64,000 nucleotides of DNA from Gammaproteobacteria bacterium (GTDB lineage Bacteria > Pseudomonadota > Gammaproteobacteria > S012-40), in contig JAOUMY010000013.1 in assembly GCA_029881255.1 (NCBI GenBank), positions 1 through 64,000 on the forward strand, given 5' to 3'. Within the stretch, counting starts at the first letter, position 1; each line of letters starts with the position of its first letter. Positions 29,339 through 38,409 of the stretch are shown here, in pieces. The notes beneath the pieces are model-generated. The model was not told the DNA's origin and did not search any database. It was given only the letters and a program-made list of their open reading frames with translations. Both the position numbers and the translations under genes were made by a program.

Positions 29339-30364
29339 CTACAACAACTCTCTTTCGCGGTGTCGAGTCGACCAGGACAACAGTAATTTGTCGGCCACCC
29401 CTTGGGCAAATCCGGCAATCCGGGATGATAAAGGCTTCTTACTCTTGTGCGTGATCTGATACAGGTCGTGATCCTGGTATTTCGAGAGCAGATAATCATC
29501 GCTGGTCTGAATCTCATCCACCAGTTTCAAATCCAGCGCGCGTCGCCCAAACCAGTGCTCACCTGTTGCGACTTGCGCGATATCGACAACCTCACGATGT
29601 TCTTTTACAAATGTTTTGAACAACTCGTGGGTATCATCAATATCTTCCTTGAACTTAGCTCGCGCTTTATCCGTATTTTCCCCAAATACCGTAAGTGTAC
29701 GCTTGTATTCCCCACCGGTGATTAACTCGAAATCCACGTCGTGCTTTTTCAAAAGTCGATGAAAATTGGGAAGCTGAGCCACCACACCGATAGAACCAAC
29801 TATAGCGAATGGTGCGGCAATGATGCGATCAGCAATACAAGCCATCATATAGCCACCGCTTGCGGCAACCTTATCTACAGATACCGTCAGGAATATCTTG
29901 GCATGACGTAATCGTTGCAACTGAGACGCGGCCAGACCATAGCCATGTACCATGCCACCCGCGCTTTCGAGTTTGACAAACACTTCATCGCCATCTTCCG
30001 CGATCATCAAAACGGCGCTAACTTCCTCGCGTAAGTGAGACACCGCACTCGCCTTTACATCTCCATGGAAATCGAGCACGAATACTCGCGGTCGTTTTTC
30101 CCGGTTTCCCTTTTTCTCCTTTTTGTCCTTTTGCTTCTGTTCTTTTTGCAGCTGCTTAGCTTGCTGCTTATTTGCCATGAATTGCTTGAGGACACTTTTC
30201 GTATCTTCATACGCTTCGTTTAAACGACGAATTTCAATATGAGCATCCCGCTCATCGCGGTTTCGACTCGCCATGGATATAACCAGTATCAATCCTATGA
30301 CTAGTGACAGGACGATAGTCAACGTTTTGGCGGTAAAAAGGCCGTATTCATATAAAAATTCCAC
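29339..30364 (-). CDS. sohB: Inner-membrane S49 protease SohB
   Basis: A 341-residue signal-peptide-peptidase A family protease. An N-terminal membrane anchor (TLTIVLSLVIGLILVISM) is followed by a Lys/Gln-rich linker and the S49 domain. The nucleophile Ser is in KVAASGGYMMAC, and the Lys general base is in TGGEYKRTLTVFG. IVGSIGVVAQLPNFHRLL is also conserved. It is longer at the linker than many homologues, otherwise normal. It is monocistronic, with the cytochrome start about 500 bases downstream on the same strand. Confidence 0.93.
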   Translation of the reverse strand: MEFLYEYGLFTAKTLTIVLSLVIGLILVISMASRNRDERDAHIEIRRLNEAYEDTKSVLKQFMANKQQAKQLQKEQKQKDKKEKKGNREKRPRVFVLDFHGDVKASAVSHLREEVSAVLMIAEDGDEVFVKLESAGGMVHGYGLAASQLQRLRHAKIFLTVSVDKVAASGGYMMACIADRIIAAPFAIVGSIGVVAQLPNFHRLLKKHDVDFELITGGEYKRTLTVFGENTDKARAKFKEDIDDTHELFKTFVKEHREVVDIAQVATGEHWFGRRALDLKLVDEIQTSDDYLLSKYQDHDLYQITHKSKKPLSSRIAGFAQGVADKLLLSWSTRHRERELL

Positions 30365-30535
30365 TTACCATCTCCATGTGCGCGCAGTGCCGAAAGGCCA
30401 GAAATCTACCATAAAACCAACTACTCTGCCGCATATCTAAAGCCACGACAGATAAACCTAGTACTAATGGGGGACTGGCTTTAGTAAATCACCTCTGCTA
30501 AAAATGCCTGACATGATTTCAACGGACACAAATCA

Positions 30536-30889
30536 ATGAATACCGCGATCGCGGATCTTAATATCACACGACCCAAGGAAGGGATCATTGTACTCAAGGG
30601 CGAAATCAAGCGAGACAACATCCTTGATCTAGTGGAGACACTAGCGGATAACCCGATTCCTTACAACAGCGAGTTACTGATTGACGTTAGTCAGCTTGAT
30701 ATCGAAAGTGGTATTACACTGCTAACCCTGGTCAATACCTTGCGCGCCTTATCCAGACGAGTCTCAGCGCTCACGGTCAGCGGAGCACCGAAACAGCTTT
30801 ATAACAGTCTTTACAGCACAGGATTACTCGGTGGACCCAGCGCCATCAGGCTGGAGAATCGTCGCGACGAGATGCTCGTACCCGCTTGA
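30536..30889 (+). CDS. STAS-domain protein, unknown role
   Basis: A 117-residue soluble protein with a beta-alpha pattern like STAS/anti-sigma antagonist domains: GIIVLKGEIKRDNILDLVE, then ELLIDVSQLDIESGITLLTLVN and a final ALTVSGAPKQLYNSLYSTGL. The usual phosphorylatable Ser/Thr after the Asp is represented by Ser in IESGIT, so partner-switching is possible but unproven. No kinase or phosphatase gene is adjacent. The gene is divergent from sohB. Confidence 0.6.
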   Translation: MNTAIADLNITRPKEGIIVLKGEIKRDNILDLVETLADNPIPYNSELLIDVSQLDIESGITLLTLVNTLRALSRRVSALTVSGAPKQLYNSLYSTGLLGGPSAIRLENRRDEMLVPA

Positions 30890-30952
30890 CCAGTCGGCAG
30901 TAATATTGCTTCTCAGTTAGTCCTTTATATCTGCCGTTTGGCTTATTACACA

Positions 30953-31819
30953 ATGCATCTATCCCGGTTATTCGTTTTTGCTCTCCTGCTGTGCCACATA
31001 TTTCCCGCCTGGTCACAATCAGACAAGATATTTCAGCCAGAGAAAACCATACAAGAAAAACTTGACGCCTGTGCAGATCTGCTCGAACAGATCCGAAACT
31101 CAGATTGCGGAAACCACATTTTGAATTTTCTGGAAGGTGGCTATATTGCCGGCGGGCTTACAGGGTATCTGCTAACGACTTCCCCCGGTATAGACGGCGC
31201 ATCCGCGCGATTCAACGGCGATCTACACCTTATGCCCAAGGTCATGCTTAAGACGCGATTGAATTTCATCGACGAAACAGATTTTGGATACGACTATGCT
31301 TTTGGTTTCGAGCAGGCTCACGCCTTGAGCCAGACGATAAAGCGCCCCAATGGCAGTACCACTCGGGATTTACGAACCTATACCATTGCCAATACATTTT
31401 CGACCCAGGCCAGTCTGTTTTATTCCTATGGCGCGAAAGACTTCACACCCCGTCGATATGTACTCGTAGGGCTAGGCTTCGGCTTGGGATACGCGGATAT
31501 TGTCGGCCACGGATATTTAACCGAAGGCGTAGAATCCAGTTCACCAACCTGCTATCAGGCTGGGATTGATTTGATCAACGAAGCCACTGGAGCACTAACC
31601 GCTCTTGAGCAATCCTGTGAATTAAAATCCTATCGCCGTATCGGTGTCGGATATAGCGGAAGATTTTATATAGATATTCGATACGACGATTTCTATTTTT
31701 CTATCGATACACGGGCGATCCAGCTTTCCTCCGGCAAGTCTCTTTCCCTTGGTACAAGCGGTTTGCAGGTTAATCCAGCCATTAGCGCCATCACCGTGTC
31801 ATACATCTATAACCTGTAA
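30953..31819 (+). CDS. Predicted outer-membrane beta-barrel protein, unknown
   Basis: A 288-residue protein with signal peptide MHLSRLFVFALLLCHIFPAW (cut near SQSD). The mature part alternates Gly and aromatic residues typical of beta-barrels (VLVGLGFGLGYADIVGHGY, IDIRYDDFYFSIDTRA) and ends in Tyr-Asn-Leu. Four Cys in the mature protein could form disulfides. I start at ATG 30953; a TTG at 30938 is also in frame. I do not recognise a family. It lies 63 bases after the STAS gene. Confidence 0.6.
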   Translation: MHLSRLFVFALLLCHIFPAWSQSDKIFQPEKTIQEKLDACADLLEQIRNSDCGNHILNFLEGGYIAGGLTGYLLTTSPGIDGASARFNGDLHLMPKVMLKTRLNFIDETDFGYDYAFGFEQAHALSQTIKRPNGSTTRDLRTYTIANTFSTQASLFYSYGAKDFTPRRYVLVGLGFGLGYADIVGHGYLTEGVESSSPTCYQAGIDLINEATGALTALEQSCELKSYRRIGVGYSGRFYIDIRYDDFYFSIDTRAIQLSSGKSLSLGTSGLQVNPAISAITVSYIYNL

Positions 31820-31881
31820 GCTCATGATCACATTAGAATGACCTAATATGATTAAATGCCTTATTGATCCATAAAAATAAC

Positions 31882-31910
31882 TTGTAAGCAAAATTCCCGA
31901 CACATATACT
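31882..31910 (+). promoter_or_regulatory. Promoter of the 34-residue microprotein gene
   Basis: -35 TTGTAA (31882-31887), a 17-base spacer and -10 TATACT (31905-31910) lie 45 bases upstream of the microprotein ATG. Together with the strong ribosome-binding site and terminator this makes a self-contained transcription unit. Confidence 0.65.
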
Positions 31911-31955
31911 TTCCCATTAATCGATTTTCATCTCATCATGAAGGAGGAGATAAAG

Positions 31956-32060
31956 ATGAAGCAGGACAAAGCAGAAACCACGCGCGTCACCATTATCTTT
32001 ATCGTGTGCTTACTCGTATACGCATCACTCGCGAGCTTCGTACTCACTAACGCCGCTTAA
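31956..32060 (+). CDS. 34-residue single-span membrane microprotein
   Basis: A very short gene. It begins MKQDKAETTRVT and continues into one hydrophobic helix (IIFIVCLLVYASLASFVL) before ending TNAA. A near-perfect Shine-Dalgarno, AAGGAGGAG at 31940-31948, is seven bases upstream of the ATG. A consensus-like promoter lies at 31882-31910 and a strong terminator four bases after the stop codon. The positive-then-hydrophobic layout predicts an inner-membrane protein with the N-terminus inside. I know no family for it. Its tidy signals argue that it is real. Confidence 0.72.
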   Translation: MKQDKAETTRVTIIFIVCLLVYASLASFVLTNAA

Positions 32061-32063
32061 TCG

Positions 32064-32088
32064 AAAAAGGCCGTTACCGGCCTTTTTT
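32064..32088 (+). terminator. Intrinsic terminator after the microprotein gene
   Basis: AAAAAGGCCG pairs with CGGCCTTTTT around a TTAC loop, with the T-run extending to 32088. It separates the microprotein from the alpha/beta hydrolase gene, which starts 16 bases later. Confidence 0.88.
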
Positions 32089-32103
32089 CTTGGAATAAAA
32101 CTC

Positions 32104-32778
32104 ATGCCCCTCCCATCCGTCCTGTTTATACACGAAGCCGGGGGCGGAAGTTGGGAATGGTGCGTGTGGGAAAACATCTTCCGCCAAAATCAATTTCAAA
32201 CATACGCCATCAATCTTGAGGCCGCAGATAAAGGTCTCGAACACACCACCAGTGCAGACTATCTAAATCAAACGAAACGTTTTGCCGAAAGACACCAATT
32301 GATTACACCTGTTATGGTTGGTGTCGGCATGGGAGGCATGCTCGCACTTCGCTTTGCACAGGAGTCCCAGCCCAAAGCCATCGTGCTGATAAATCCCCTA
32401 GGCCCACAGGCCTGGATCGGTGAAGAATTGACGATTCCCCCTGTGGTTATTCCTTGGCGTAATGAAGACAGGGAATGGCTAGACGATATGCCATCATCAC
32501 ACCCTCGCGACGAAATCCAGGAAAGGAGAGAATCGGGGGCAGTGCTCAAGGATCTCTATTTGAAGCAAACCACGCCCTCAGTTACTTGCCCTTGCATGGT
32601 CCTGATTGGGGAACAACATAATGTTGCTCCACCCGAAACAGGTAACGAACTTGCCGACGCCCTCAATGCCCAGGTGATCGCTTACAAAGGTACCGATGCT
32701 ATTGCTGCGCTACTCGGTTTTGAGGCCAAGGCTATCGCTCGACAAGTTTGCGCCGAGCTTAAATTATTAGAAGCCTGA
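32104..32778 (+). CDS. Alpha/beta-hydrolase-fold protein with a degenerate catalytic triad
   Basis: A 224-residue soluble protein. The N-terminus (VLFIHEAGGGSWEWCVWENI) has the oxyanion-hole style of alpha/beta hydrolases. The nucleophile elbow reads GVGMGGMLALRFA where active members have GHSMGG, so the Ser is Gly. The acid position reads GEQHNVAPPE (Asp replaced by His) and the late His position reads KGTDAIAALLG (no His). The fold therefore looks intact but the triad is missing, and hydrolase activity is doubtful. The gene end overlaps the convergent DUF445 gene by 12 bases. Confidence 0.75.
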   Translation: MPLPSVLFIHEAGGGSWEWCVWENIFRQNQFQTYAINLEAADKGLEHTTSADYLNQTKRFAERHQLITPVMVGVGMGGMLALRFAQESQPKAIVLINPLGPQAWIGEELTIPPVVIPWRNEDREWLDDMPSSHPRDEIQERRESGAVLKDLYLKQTTPSVTCPCMVLIGEQHNVAPPETGNELADALNAQVIAYKGTDAIAALLGFEAKAIARQVCAELKLLEA

Positions 32779-33483
32779 CAAGCTCACCAACAGGCCAATC
32801 AAACCTCCGAAAACGCCGCCCCACACCACAAGCCAGCCCAGATGCTGTCTAATCATCTCCTGAACAATCTGTTTAACCATTTGCGGTGTCAATTCATCCA
32901 GGCGCTGATCGACAATCGATTCGATGCGCTGCGACATATCGGCGCTCAAGCTGTCCGCATCGATACTCCGGGCAAGCGCTTGCTTAAACACCGGACCACT
33001 CACCATCTCATTCAATGCCGTTTTGATCTTTTCAATAAACGGCTCTTTCAACCGATCCAGGGCGGCTTCTCCACCAAACATACCGAGCATGCCGCCAAAG
33101 GACGACTCCATAATCGCATCGACCAGTTTCTTGAATATGCGCTCGTAGTCCAGCGCATCAATGATCTGCCCAGGCTTCAACCACTGGCTGATAGTGTCTT
33201 CTTCTTCGGCAATAAATCGTTTTAGATTCGCCTCGGTAAAAAATTGAGTCATGATCAATTGCTTGATCGCATGTTTAAATTCGGCGAATCGATTGGGTAT
33301 CACCCCTGATCCATATAAAAGCGGGACGCGTTCAAATAACATGTGTATTGCCAGCCAATTAGTCAATGCGCCAGACAGCGCAAAAATACCGACTGAGAAG
33401 ATCTGATCACCAAACTGCGGCGAAACCAGACCACCGACCACTAATAGCGCCGCCAGGGCGTTGGTAGCTAAACTTTTGTTCAC
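32767..33483 (-). CDS. DUF445-family membrane protein
   Basis: A 238-residue protein with an N-terminal hydrophobic pair of segments (LAALLVVGGLVSPQFG, FALSGALTNWLAIHMLF), a helical central region and a C-terminal membrane segment (LVVWGGVFGGLIGLLVSL). The pattern TNWLAIHMLFERVP and GVIPNRFAEFKHAI is typical of DUF445, a family of unknown function. It is convergent with the alpha/beta hydrolase gene. Confidence 0.85.
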   Translation of the reverse strand: MNKSLATNALAALLVVGGLVSPQFGDQIFSVGIFALSGALTNWLAIHMLFERVPLLYGSGVIPNRFAEFKHAIKQLIMTQFFTEANLKRFIAEEEDTISQWLKPGQIIDALDYERIFKKLVDAIMESSFGGMLGMFGGEAALDRLKEPFIEKIKTALNEMVSGPVFKQALARSIDADSLSADMSQRIESIVDQRLDELTPQMVKQIVQEMIRQHLGWLVVWGGVFGGLIGLLVSLSGF

Positions 33484-33660
33484 TTAATCACTCCATAGCC
33501 CGATTCTATTTTCATATCATTCAGGCAGTTATCCACTTCTTCAGCTCGCCTTAAGGAAACATTAATGGCGACTGGAGTATAAAACTCGGCCAGGCTATAT
33601 ATCTGAATCTGTATAAAAAGGAAACCCACCTCGGGTTCATCCAAAAGGATAATAATAAAG

Positions 33661-36429
33661 ATGAAAAAAACAATAATCACGGGGCTGTTTTGTCTTCTAT
33701 TTGTAGGTTGCGGTGGCGGAATACAGCTAGCGAATCAACCAAACAACAAGCCTGTCGCACAAGACGACGTATACGAGATAAACGAAGACGAACCGCTCGA
33801 GTTGAACGCACTGTTCAATAATGACACCGATCTGGACAGCGACAAACTCACCCTCGCTGCCTATACTTCACCAGAATTTGGAACACTTAGCCGCAGTGAA
33901 ACCGGAATCCTGGTTTTTCAACCGCATACTGACTTTACCGGCAGCGACAGTTTTACTTACACAGTGTCCGACGGGCATGGTGGTACCGACAGCGCTAACG
34001 TTAAAATCGTCGTAAATAATATCAATGACGCCCCGGTGTTTACTGACAAGCCGATCGCTATATTCACCGATCAGGTCAACACACCACTTATGCTGCTTGA
34101 TAGCGGCGCAATTGTCGATGTCGACAGCCCCGTCCTGGCGTTTGAGCTAATCAGTAAAACCAGTAAAGGCAGCATATCGCTGAACGATGCAGGAGAACTT
34201 CGATACACGCCTACCCCAGGCTACACGGGTAGAGACAGCTTTATCGTCAAGGTCAGCGACGGTGAACTCAGCTCCGAAGGCACCGTCGTGCTCAATGTTG
34301 GCGACATCAATTACGCGCCCGTAGCCAGTAACGATGAGATCACTGCAGCAAGAACTAACTCCATTACCTTCAACGTTTTCGATAATGATACTGACCCCAA
34401 TCAGGACAAACTCATTATGCTAGATTGGACGCCTCCTTCAAAAGGCAACGTACTTTATATCGGTGAAGGTGTTTTTTCCTATACGCCCCATATTGACAGC
34501 GACTCTGGCACTGATGAATTCAGCTATACCGTTGGCGACAACAGGGGCGGAAAAGCCAAAGGGACTGTTTCCATCGAGATTGCGCAAGACTGGGGAAATA
34601 GAAGTACTCACTCCGAAAATAGCGATTTCTCCAATCAAATTATCGATGACGCCGGCAACATCACATTGGTTTGGACTAGCGCCAATAAGCACAAACTCTT
34701 TCACCTGTGGACTCGTCGATATGATGCAGACGAAGCAAAATGGCTAGAAGCTAAGCGCATGGATCAAAAAGACGAAGGCCGTCAATTCAAACAAATTGAT
34801 TTGCGTAGCGATGCCTCAGGCAATGTCACGCTAAGCTGGCTATTCGATGAGAATGGACGCGGTGTTATCCATGCCAATCGATATGAACTGGCGACAGGAT
34901 GGAGTCAATCACCAACTGTTGTGTCGAACATAACCAATAACAGTAGCTTTGGTGTTATTCCTGCCTTTGATGTCGCCAGTGACAAACTCGGAAACGTATC
35001 TTTTCTGTGGTATCAAAAAGTCTCCTCAACTTATGATCTTTTACATGCTCATTACAACGCTGCTAATGACAGTTGGCTTTCTGCGCAGAGAATACCGTTA
35101 AATATTGAGCAAACAAACAGCGCCGCACAGATTAGCGTAAGTAACGGCATTATCGCATTAACCTGGCTAGAAAATCAGACGCTGAAGGCACAATACTCCG
35201 TCAACAATCTCGGAGTTTGGAGCAATAACGCAGGAGAAGCGGTTTCTCTTCCGGGTGCCAATGTAAGCGCGATAGAGAATGTCCAACTTATGCAAGACAG
35301 CGCAGGGAATATTCAGGTCTTGTGGTCACAAATAGTTACCCCAACAGGCGGCTCCGCAACAGGTGACGGATTGTGGATAAAGTCAGTTAACATCGTCGAC
35401 AAGGCGTGGTCAGACGCATATAGAATCAGCGCCCCCCTAAATGTATCAAGAGTAGACACCCTTGCCCTTGCCCAATCAGCGGAGCAAATAAGCAGCGATT
35501 TAATTGTTGTGTGGCAACAGGACACCCAACTCTACGCAAATGCAAGCCGATTTGGCAACAGTTGGGATGCAAGCCTGGCCAAGCTGGTATCCGATGGAAC
35601 ACAAACTGGAGCAATAGGAGAGATTGTGCTGCTGCAATCTGGCGAAGGTGCAATAGCCATTTGGGAACAAAGAAACGCCAGCGACAGCTTTTCGAATTAT
35701 TGGTCAAATAGTTTTGGCTTTGACGAAAAAGACGAACTGAAGATTGGGCTTGGTTCTATATCCAGTGCCGCCGCTGTTATTGTTGACAACAACAGCGGTC
35801 CGATTGCCGAGTTTCAAGCCCTTGTTGATCAATCAGGAAAAGTTCACGCGCTTTGGATTCAGGACGAAACCAACAATGGCAATACCATCACCAGCGTATA
35901 CGCCAATCAATTTACAACGAGCAGTAACTGGAAGCTTAAACCTTCTTTGATTTCAGTCGACAATATCGGCGCGGCCGAGACCTTGGGGACACCAAAAAGT
36001 CTCCATGCTGAAGCAACAGATGAATCGGAAGTCATCGCGATTTGGGAGTACAAATTCACAGAAATTGATGTCAATATTACACATCAAATTTGGACTAATA
36101 CTTTCGACACTCTGAACTGGTCAGAGTCATTCAAGTTGTCGGACGATTCCAATATTGATCATCAATTGAAGTATTTCGGTATCAGTGACAACGGAAATGC
36201 CTTTAGCATCTGGTCATCCTATGACGGAGAACACGAAACTCTTTTCGTACGCGAACGAAAAACGGGAGGAGAAGCGTGGCAAGCAGGCCGTGAGTTGAAC
36301 GTAAGTTCACAATACACGATTTCGGTTAGTGACGTACTTTACAATCCACTCGGACTTCCTAGTGTTTTTGGTTTCAGTGATATTACTGATGTGTCTTCGG
36401 GCCAGTTATGGTCTGTTGATTTTAGGTAA
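33661..36429 (+). CDS. Large surface lipoprotein with cadherin-like (VCBS-type) repeats
   Basis: A 922-residue predicted lipoprotein (MKKTIITGLFCLLFVGC, Cys17). Residues about 28-310 hold three tandem Ig/cadherin-like repeats with motifs LFNNDTDLDSDKLTL, GSDSFTYTVSDGHGGTDSA and NNINDAPV, as in VCBS/RapA2-like adhesins. The rest has repeated DxxGNxxxxW strands (DDAGNITLVW, DASGNVTLSW, DSAGNIQVLW), suggesting a beta-propeller. Adhesion or sensing at the surface is plausible but not shown. The ATG is preceded by AGGATAATAATAAAG. A small beta-barrel gene follows. Confidence 0.75.
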   Translation: MKKTIITGLFCLLFVGCGGGIQLANQPNNKPVAQDDVYEINEDEPLELNALFNNDTDLDSDKLTLAAYTSPEFGTLSRSETGILVFQPHTDFTGSDSFTYTVSDGHGGTDSANVKIVVNNINDAPVFTDKPIAIFTDQVNTPLMLLDSGAIVDVDSPVLAFELISKTSKGSISLNDAGELRYTPTPGYTGRDSFIVKVSDGELSSEGTVVLNVGDINYAPVASNDEITAARTNSITFNVFDNDTDPNQDKLIMLDWTPPSKGNVLYIGEGVFSYTPHIDSDSGTDEFSYTVGDNRGGKAKGTVSIEIAQDWGNRSTHSENSDFSNQIIDDAGNITLVWTSANKHKLFHLWTRRYDADEAKWLEAKRMDQKDEGRQFKQIDLRSDASGNVTLSWLFDENGRGVIHANRYELATGWSQSPTVVSNITNNSSFGVIPAFDVASDKLGNVSFLWYQKVSSTYDLLHAHYNAANDSWLSAQRIPLNIEQTNSAAQISVSNGIIALTWLENQTLKAQYSVNNLGVWSNNAGEAVSLPGANVSAIENVQLMQDSAGNIQVLWSQIVTPTGGSATGDGLWIKSVNIVDKAWSDAYRISAPLNVSRVDTLALAQSAEQISSDLIVVWQQDTQLYANASRFGNSWDASLAKLVSDGTQTGAIGEIVLLQSGEGAIAIWEQRNASDSFSNYWSNSFGFDEKDELKIGLGSISSAAAVIVDNNSGPIAEFQALVDQSGKVHALWIQDETNNGNTITSVYANQFTTSSNWKLKPSLISVDNIGAAETLGTPKSLHAEATDESEVIAIWEYKFTEIDVNITHQIWTNTFDTLNWSESFKLSDDSNIDHQLKYFGISDNGNAFSIWSSYDGEHETLFVRERKTGGEAWQAGRELNVSSQYTISVSDVLYNPLGLPSVFGFSDITDVSSGQLWSVDFR

Positions 36430-36581
36430 TGTTGCGAATGGGAGCCTTCGAAAATGTTCTCAACAGAACAAAACTCTATTCTCGTTGACATGCATCGCAA
36501 CAACTAAAATTCTGTTCCCAACCACTTGCTATACGATTTGGCTGGAAGAACTCTGACAAGATTACAAAAGAGATAAAGAAT

Positions 36582-37091
36582 ATGTACAAAAAAATAATAT
36601 TTGGAACACTACTAACATTTGTCTGCTTGGGTAATTCACATGCCAATAGTGAGTATCTTGTTGCCAGGGTAGGTGCCATGTTAATCAATACCGCAAACAC
36701 TAAACCACTATTGGCCTCTGGTTTGTATTACGGTTATGGCCTGGATGAACGTACCGCTATCGAGGCAGAGGCAAACATCGGCCTCGCAGGCGGAAAATAC
36801 AATCAAGGTGATGGCAATTTTGGCAGCTTCGATGTGTGGACAATCGCAGCCTATGGCGTGTATCGTTACCCATTTACCCATAATTTCTATGCCAAAACGA
36901 AACTCGGTTTGTTATACGAAAACGTAACGAATAACACACGAGAAAAGAAGCTTCCACAACGTGACTACGGCGTATCCGGTGGCATCGGTCTAGGTCTACG
37001 CTTCAAGCAAGCCCTTACACTGGAAGCCGAGTTTACTCTACTGGAGCAGAATATTTTTTATTCAGGCATGGGCATCCATTACCAGTACTAA
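36582..37091 (+). CDS. Small outer-membrane beta-barrel protein
   Basis: A 169-residue protein with signal peptide MYKKIIFGTLLTFVCLGNSH (cut near ANSE). The mature sequence alternates Gly/aromatic strands (ASGLYYGYGLDERTAIEAEA, VSGGIGLGLRFKQALTLEAE) and ends MGIHYQY, with a C-terminal aromatic residue as in eight-stranded OmpA/OmpX-like barrels. Family unassigned. It lies 152 bases after the large lipoprotein and may be cotranscribed. Confidence 0.7.
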   Translation: MYKKIIFGTLLTFVCLGNSHANSEYLVARVGAMLINTANTKPLLASGLYYGYGLDERTAIEAEANIGLAGGKYNQGDGNFGSFDVWTIAAYGVYRYPFTHNFYAKTKLGLLYENVTNNTREKKLPQRDYGVSGGIGLGLRFKQALTLEAEFTLLEQNIFYSGMGIHYQY

Positions 37092-37096
37092 ATCAG

Positions 37097-37591
37097 CTAT
37101 TCTTCGTTGAGCTGCTTATCAAAGGTAAACATCAAATTTGCGCAGGCCTTTTGACGTGACTTTAATTCTTCAAAGCTAATATTGGCAATGTCGAGTTTAC
37201 CATCAAGATGATACTTGCAAACCAGTCCAGGTTGACTTGAGTCTTCGCGTAGTATCAGCGCCTTACCTGGCTGTAGCTGAGCTTCCAATTCTGCGCCGAC
37301 ATAGAATGAATACTGGTTACGTTCCCGCGAATACTGGGTAAATGGATTTACCTCCATACGCTGTATAATGCCTATAAAACCATCAGCAGGTTCTGATTCG
37401 GGCTTTGGGGTACTGGCCGAAGCAACCGCCATAGAAATTTCACCGTCAAACATACCTGGCGGCCCCGCTGGAATGTCTTCGATCTTCGCAACATCAGGCG
37501 CGGTAGTTTTTTCAGACTGTGGAATCTGCGAAGCACATGCGGATAACATTATAAAAACGCCAACGGCCACGCTAAAAAATATCGTTCTCAT
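37097..37591 (-). CDS. Predicted lipoprotein, unknown
   Basis: A 164-residue protein with a lipoprotein signal (TIFFSVAVGVFIMLSAC, Cys19). The mature part begins with a Pro/Ser/Glu-rich linker and contains FIGIIQRMEVNPFTQYSRER and a small domain with two Cys (LVCKYHLDGKL, RQKACANLMF). Purine-rich GGGAGGAAGG precedes the ATG. I do not recognise the family. It ends five bases from the convergent beta-barrel gene. Confidence 0.6.
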   Translation of the reverse strand: MRTIFFSVAVGVFIMLSACASQIPQSEKTTAPDVAKIEDIPAGPPGMFDGEISMAVASASTPKPESEPADGFIGIIQRMEVNPFTQYSRERNQYSFYVGAELEAQLQPGKALILREDSSQPGLVCKYHLDGKLDIANISFEELKSRQKACANLMFTFDKQLNEE

Positions 37592-37677
37592 TTCCTTCCT
37601 CCCAGAATGTCCAACTCATACCTTTACTTTAAAGATATAAACTACGTCAAAGTGTTTCAAGGCAATCTCAGTCTTTT

Positions 37678-38409
37678 TTACAAACCCTGATTTTTTGTAA
37701 ACTGAATTACCTTTTTCAATGGTGATAAATTGATTTCGTCAAAGACTGTTCCGGCTCGTGTGCGCAAAATCATCATTACTGCCTGCGCGACATCATCTGG
37801 TTCAATGAAGTTATCCGAATCTTCTCCAGGTGAAAAAGCCAATTGATCAAAAAAAGGTGTCTTGACCATACCCGGGTTGATAATACTGACGCGTACGCCT
37901 GCCTTGGCGCTTTCATCCCTCAATGCCTGAGCAAAGCCACGTAGCGCAGCCTTACTTGCGCTATATATCGCACCTCGTCTACCACCACTAATACCGGCCT
38001 CTGAGCCCATTAAAACGATATCGGATTTATCAAATCGCTTCAATCCAGGTAGAAATTGCCTGATAACATATATCTGTCCGACGAGATTCAGGTCCAAAAG
38101 AGAACGTATTTGATCGAAAGAGAACTCTTCCAGCGAGCCAAAACGCCCCATACCGGCGCAACAGATAAGCGCATTCACATCGCTATGTTGTTTATACAGC
38201 GCATTCAATTTCGTCGGCAGTTGATCTAGATCAGCCAAATCCATGGAATGAAATGACAATTTCTCGTGCGAGAGAGGCATTTTTGCCGGGTCTCGTGCCA
38301 CCCCTAAGACCCTCGCACCTGCCTCAAGTAATTGGCGACAAATCGCCAGGCCGATACCACTGGAGGCACCGGTTACCAATACTTTTAAGTCATGTATATC
38401 GTCAGTCAT
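37678..38409 (-). CDS. Short-chain dehydrogenase/reductase
   Basis: A 243-residue Rossmann-fold oxidoreductase. The cofactor motif is VTGASSGIGLAICRQL, CCAGMG is the NAG-equivalent, and the catalytic Ser/Tyr/Lys are in MGSEAG and YSASKAALRGFAQ. The C-terminal part has NPGMVKTPFF. I use the ATG at 38409, which overlaps the upstream radical SAM gene by eight bases; an in-frame TTG at 38439 is less likely. It is the last gene of a four-gene minus-strand run. Substrate unknown. Confidence 0.88.
   Translation of the reverse strand: MTDDIHDLKVLVTGASSGIGLAICRQLLEAGARVLGVARDPAKMPLSHEKLSFHSMDLADLDQLPTKLNALYKQHSDVNALICCAGMGRFGSLEEFSFDQIRSLLDLNLVGQIYVIRQFLPGLKRFDKSDIVLMGSEAGISGGRRGAIYSASKAALRGFAQALRDESAKAGVRVSIINPGMVKTPFFDQLAFSPGEDSDNFIEPDDVAQAVMMILRTRAGTVFDEINLSPLKKVIQFTKNQGL

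Noticed and set aside
33480-33680. 66-codon minus-strand frame next to the DUF445 gene
   Set aside because: Its hydrophobic start lies over the promoter and start region of the large lipoprotein gene, and it has no ribosome-binding site or family resemblance.
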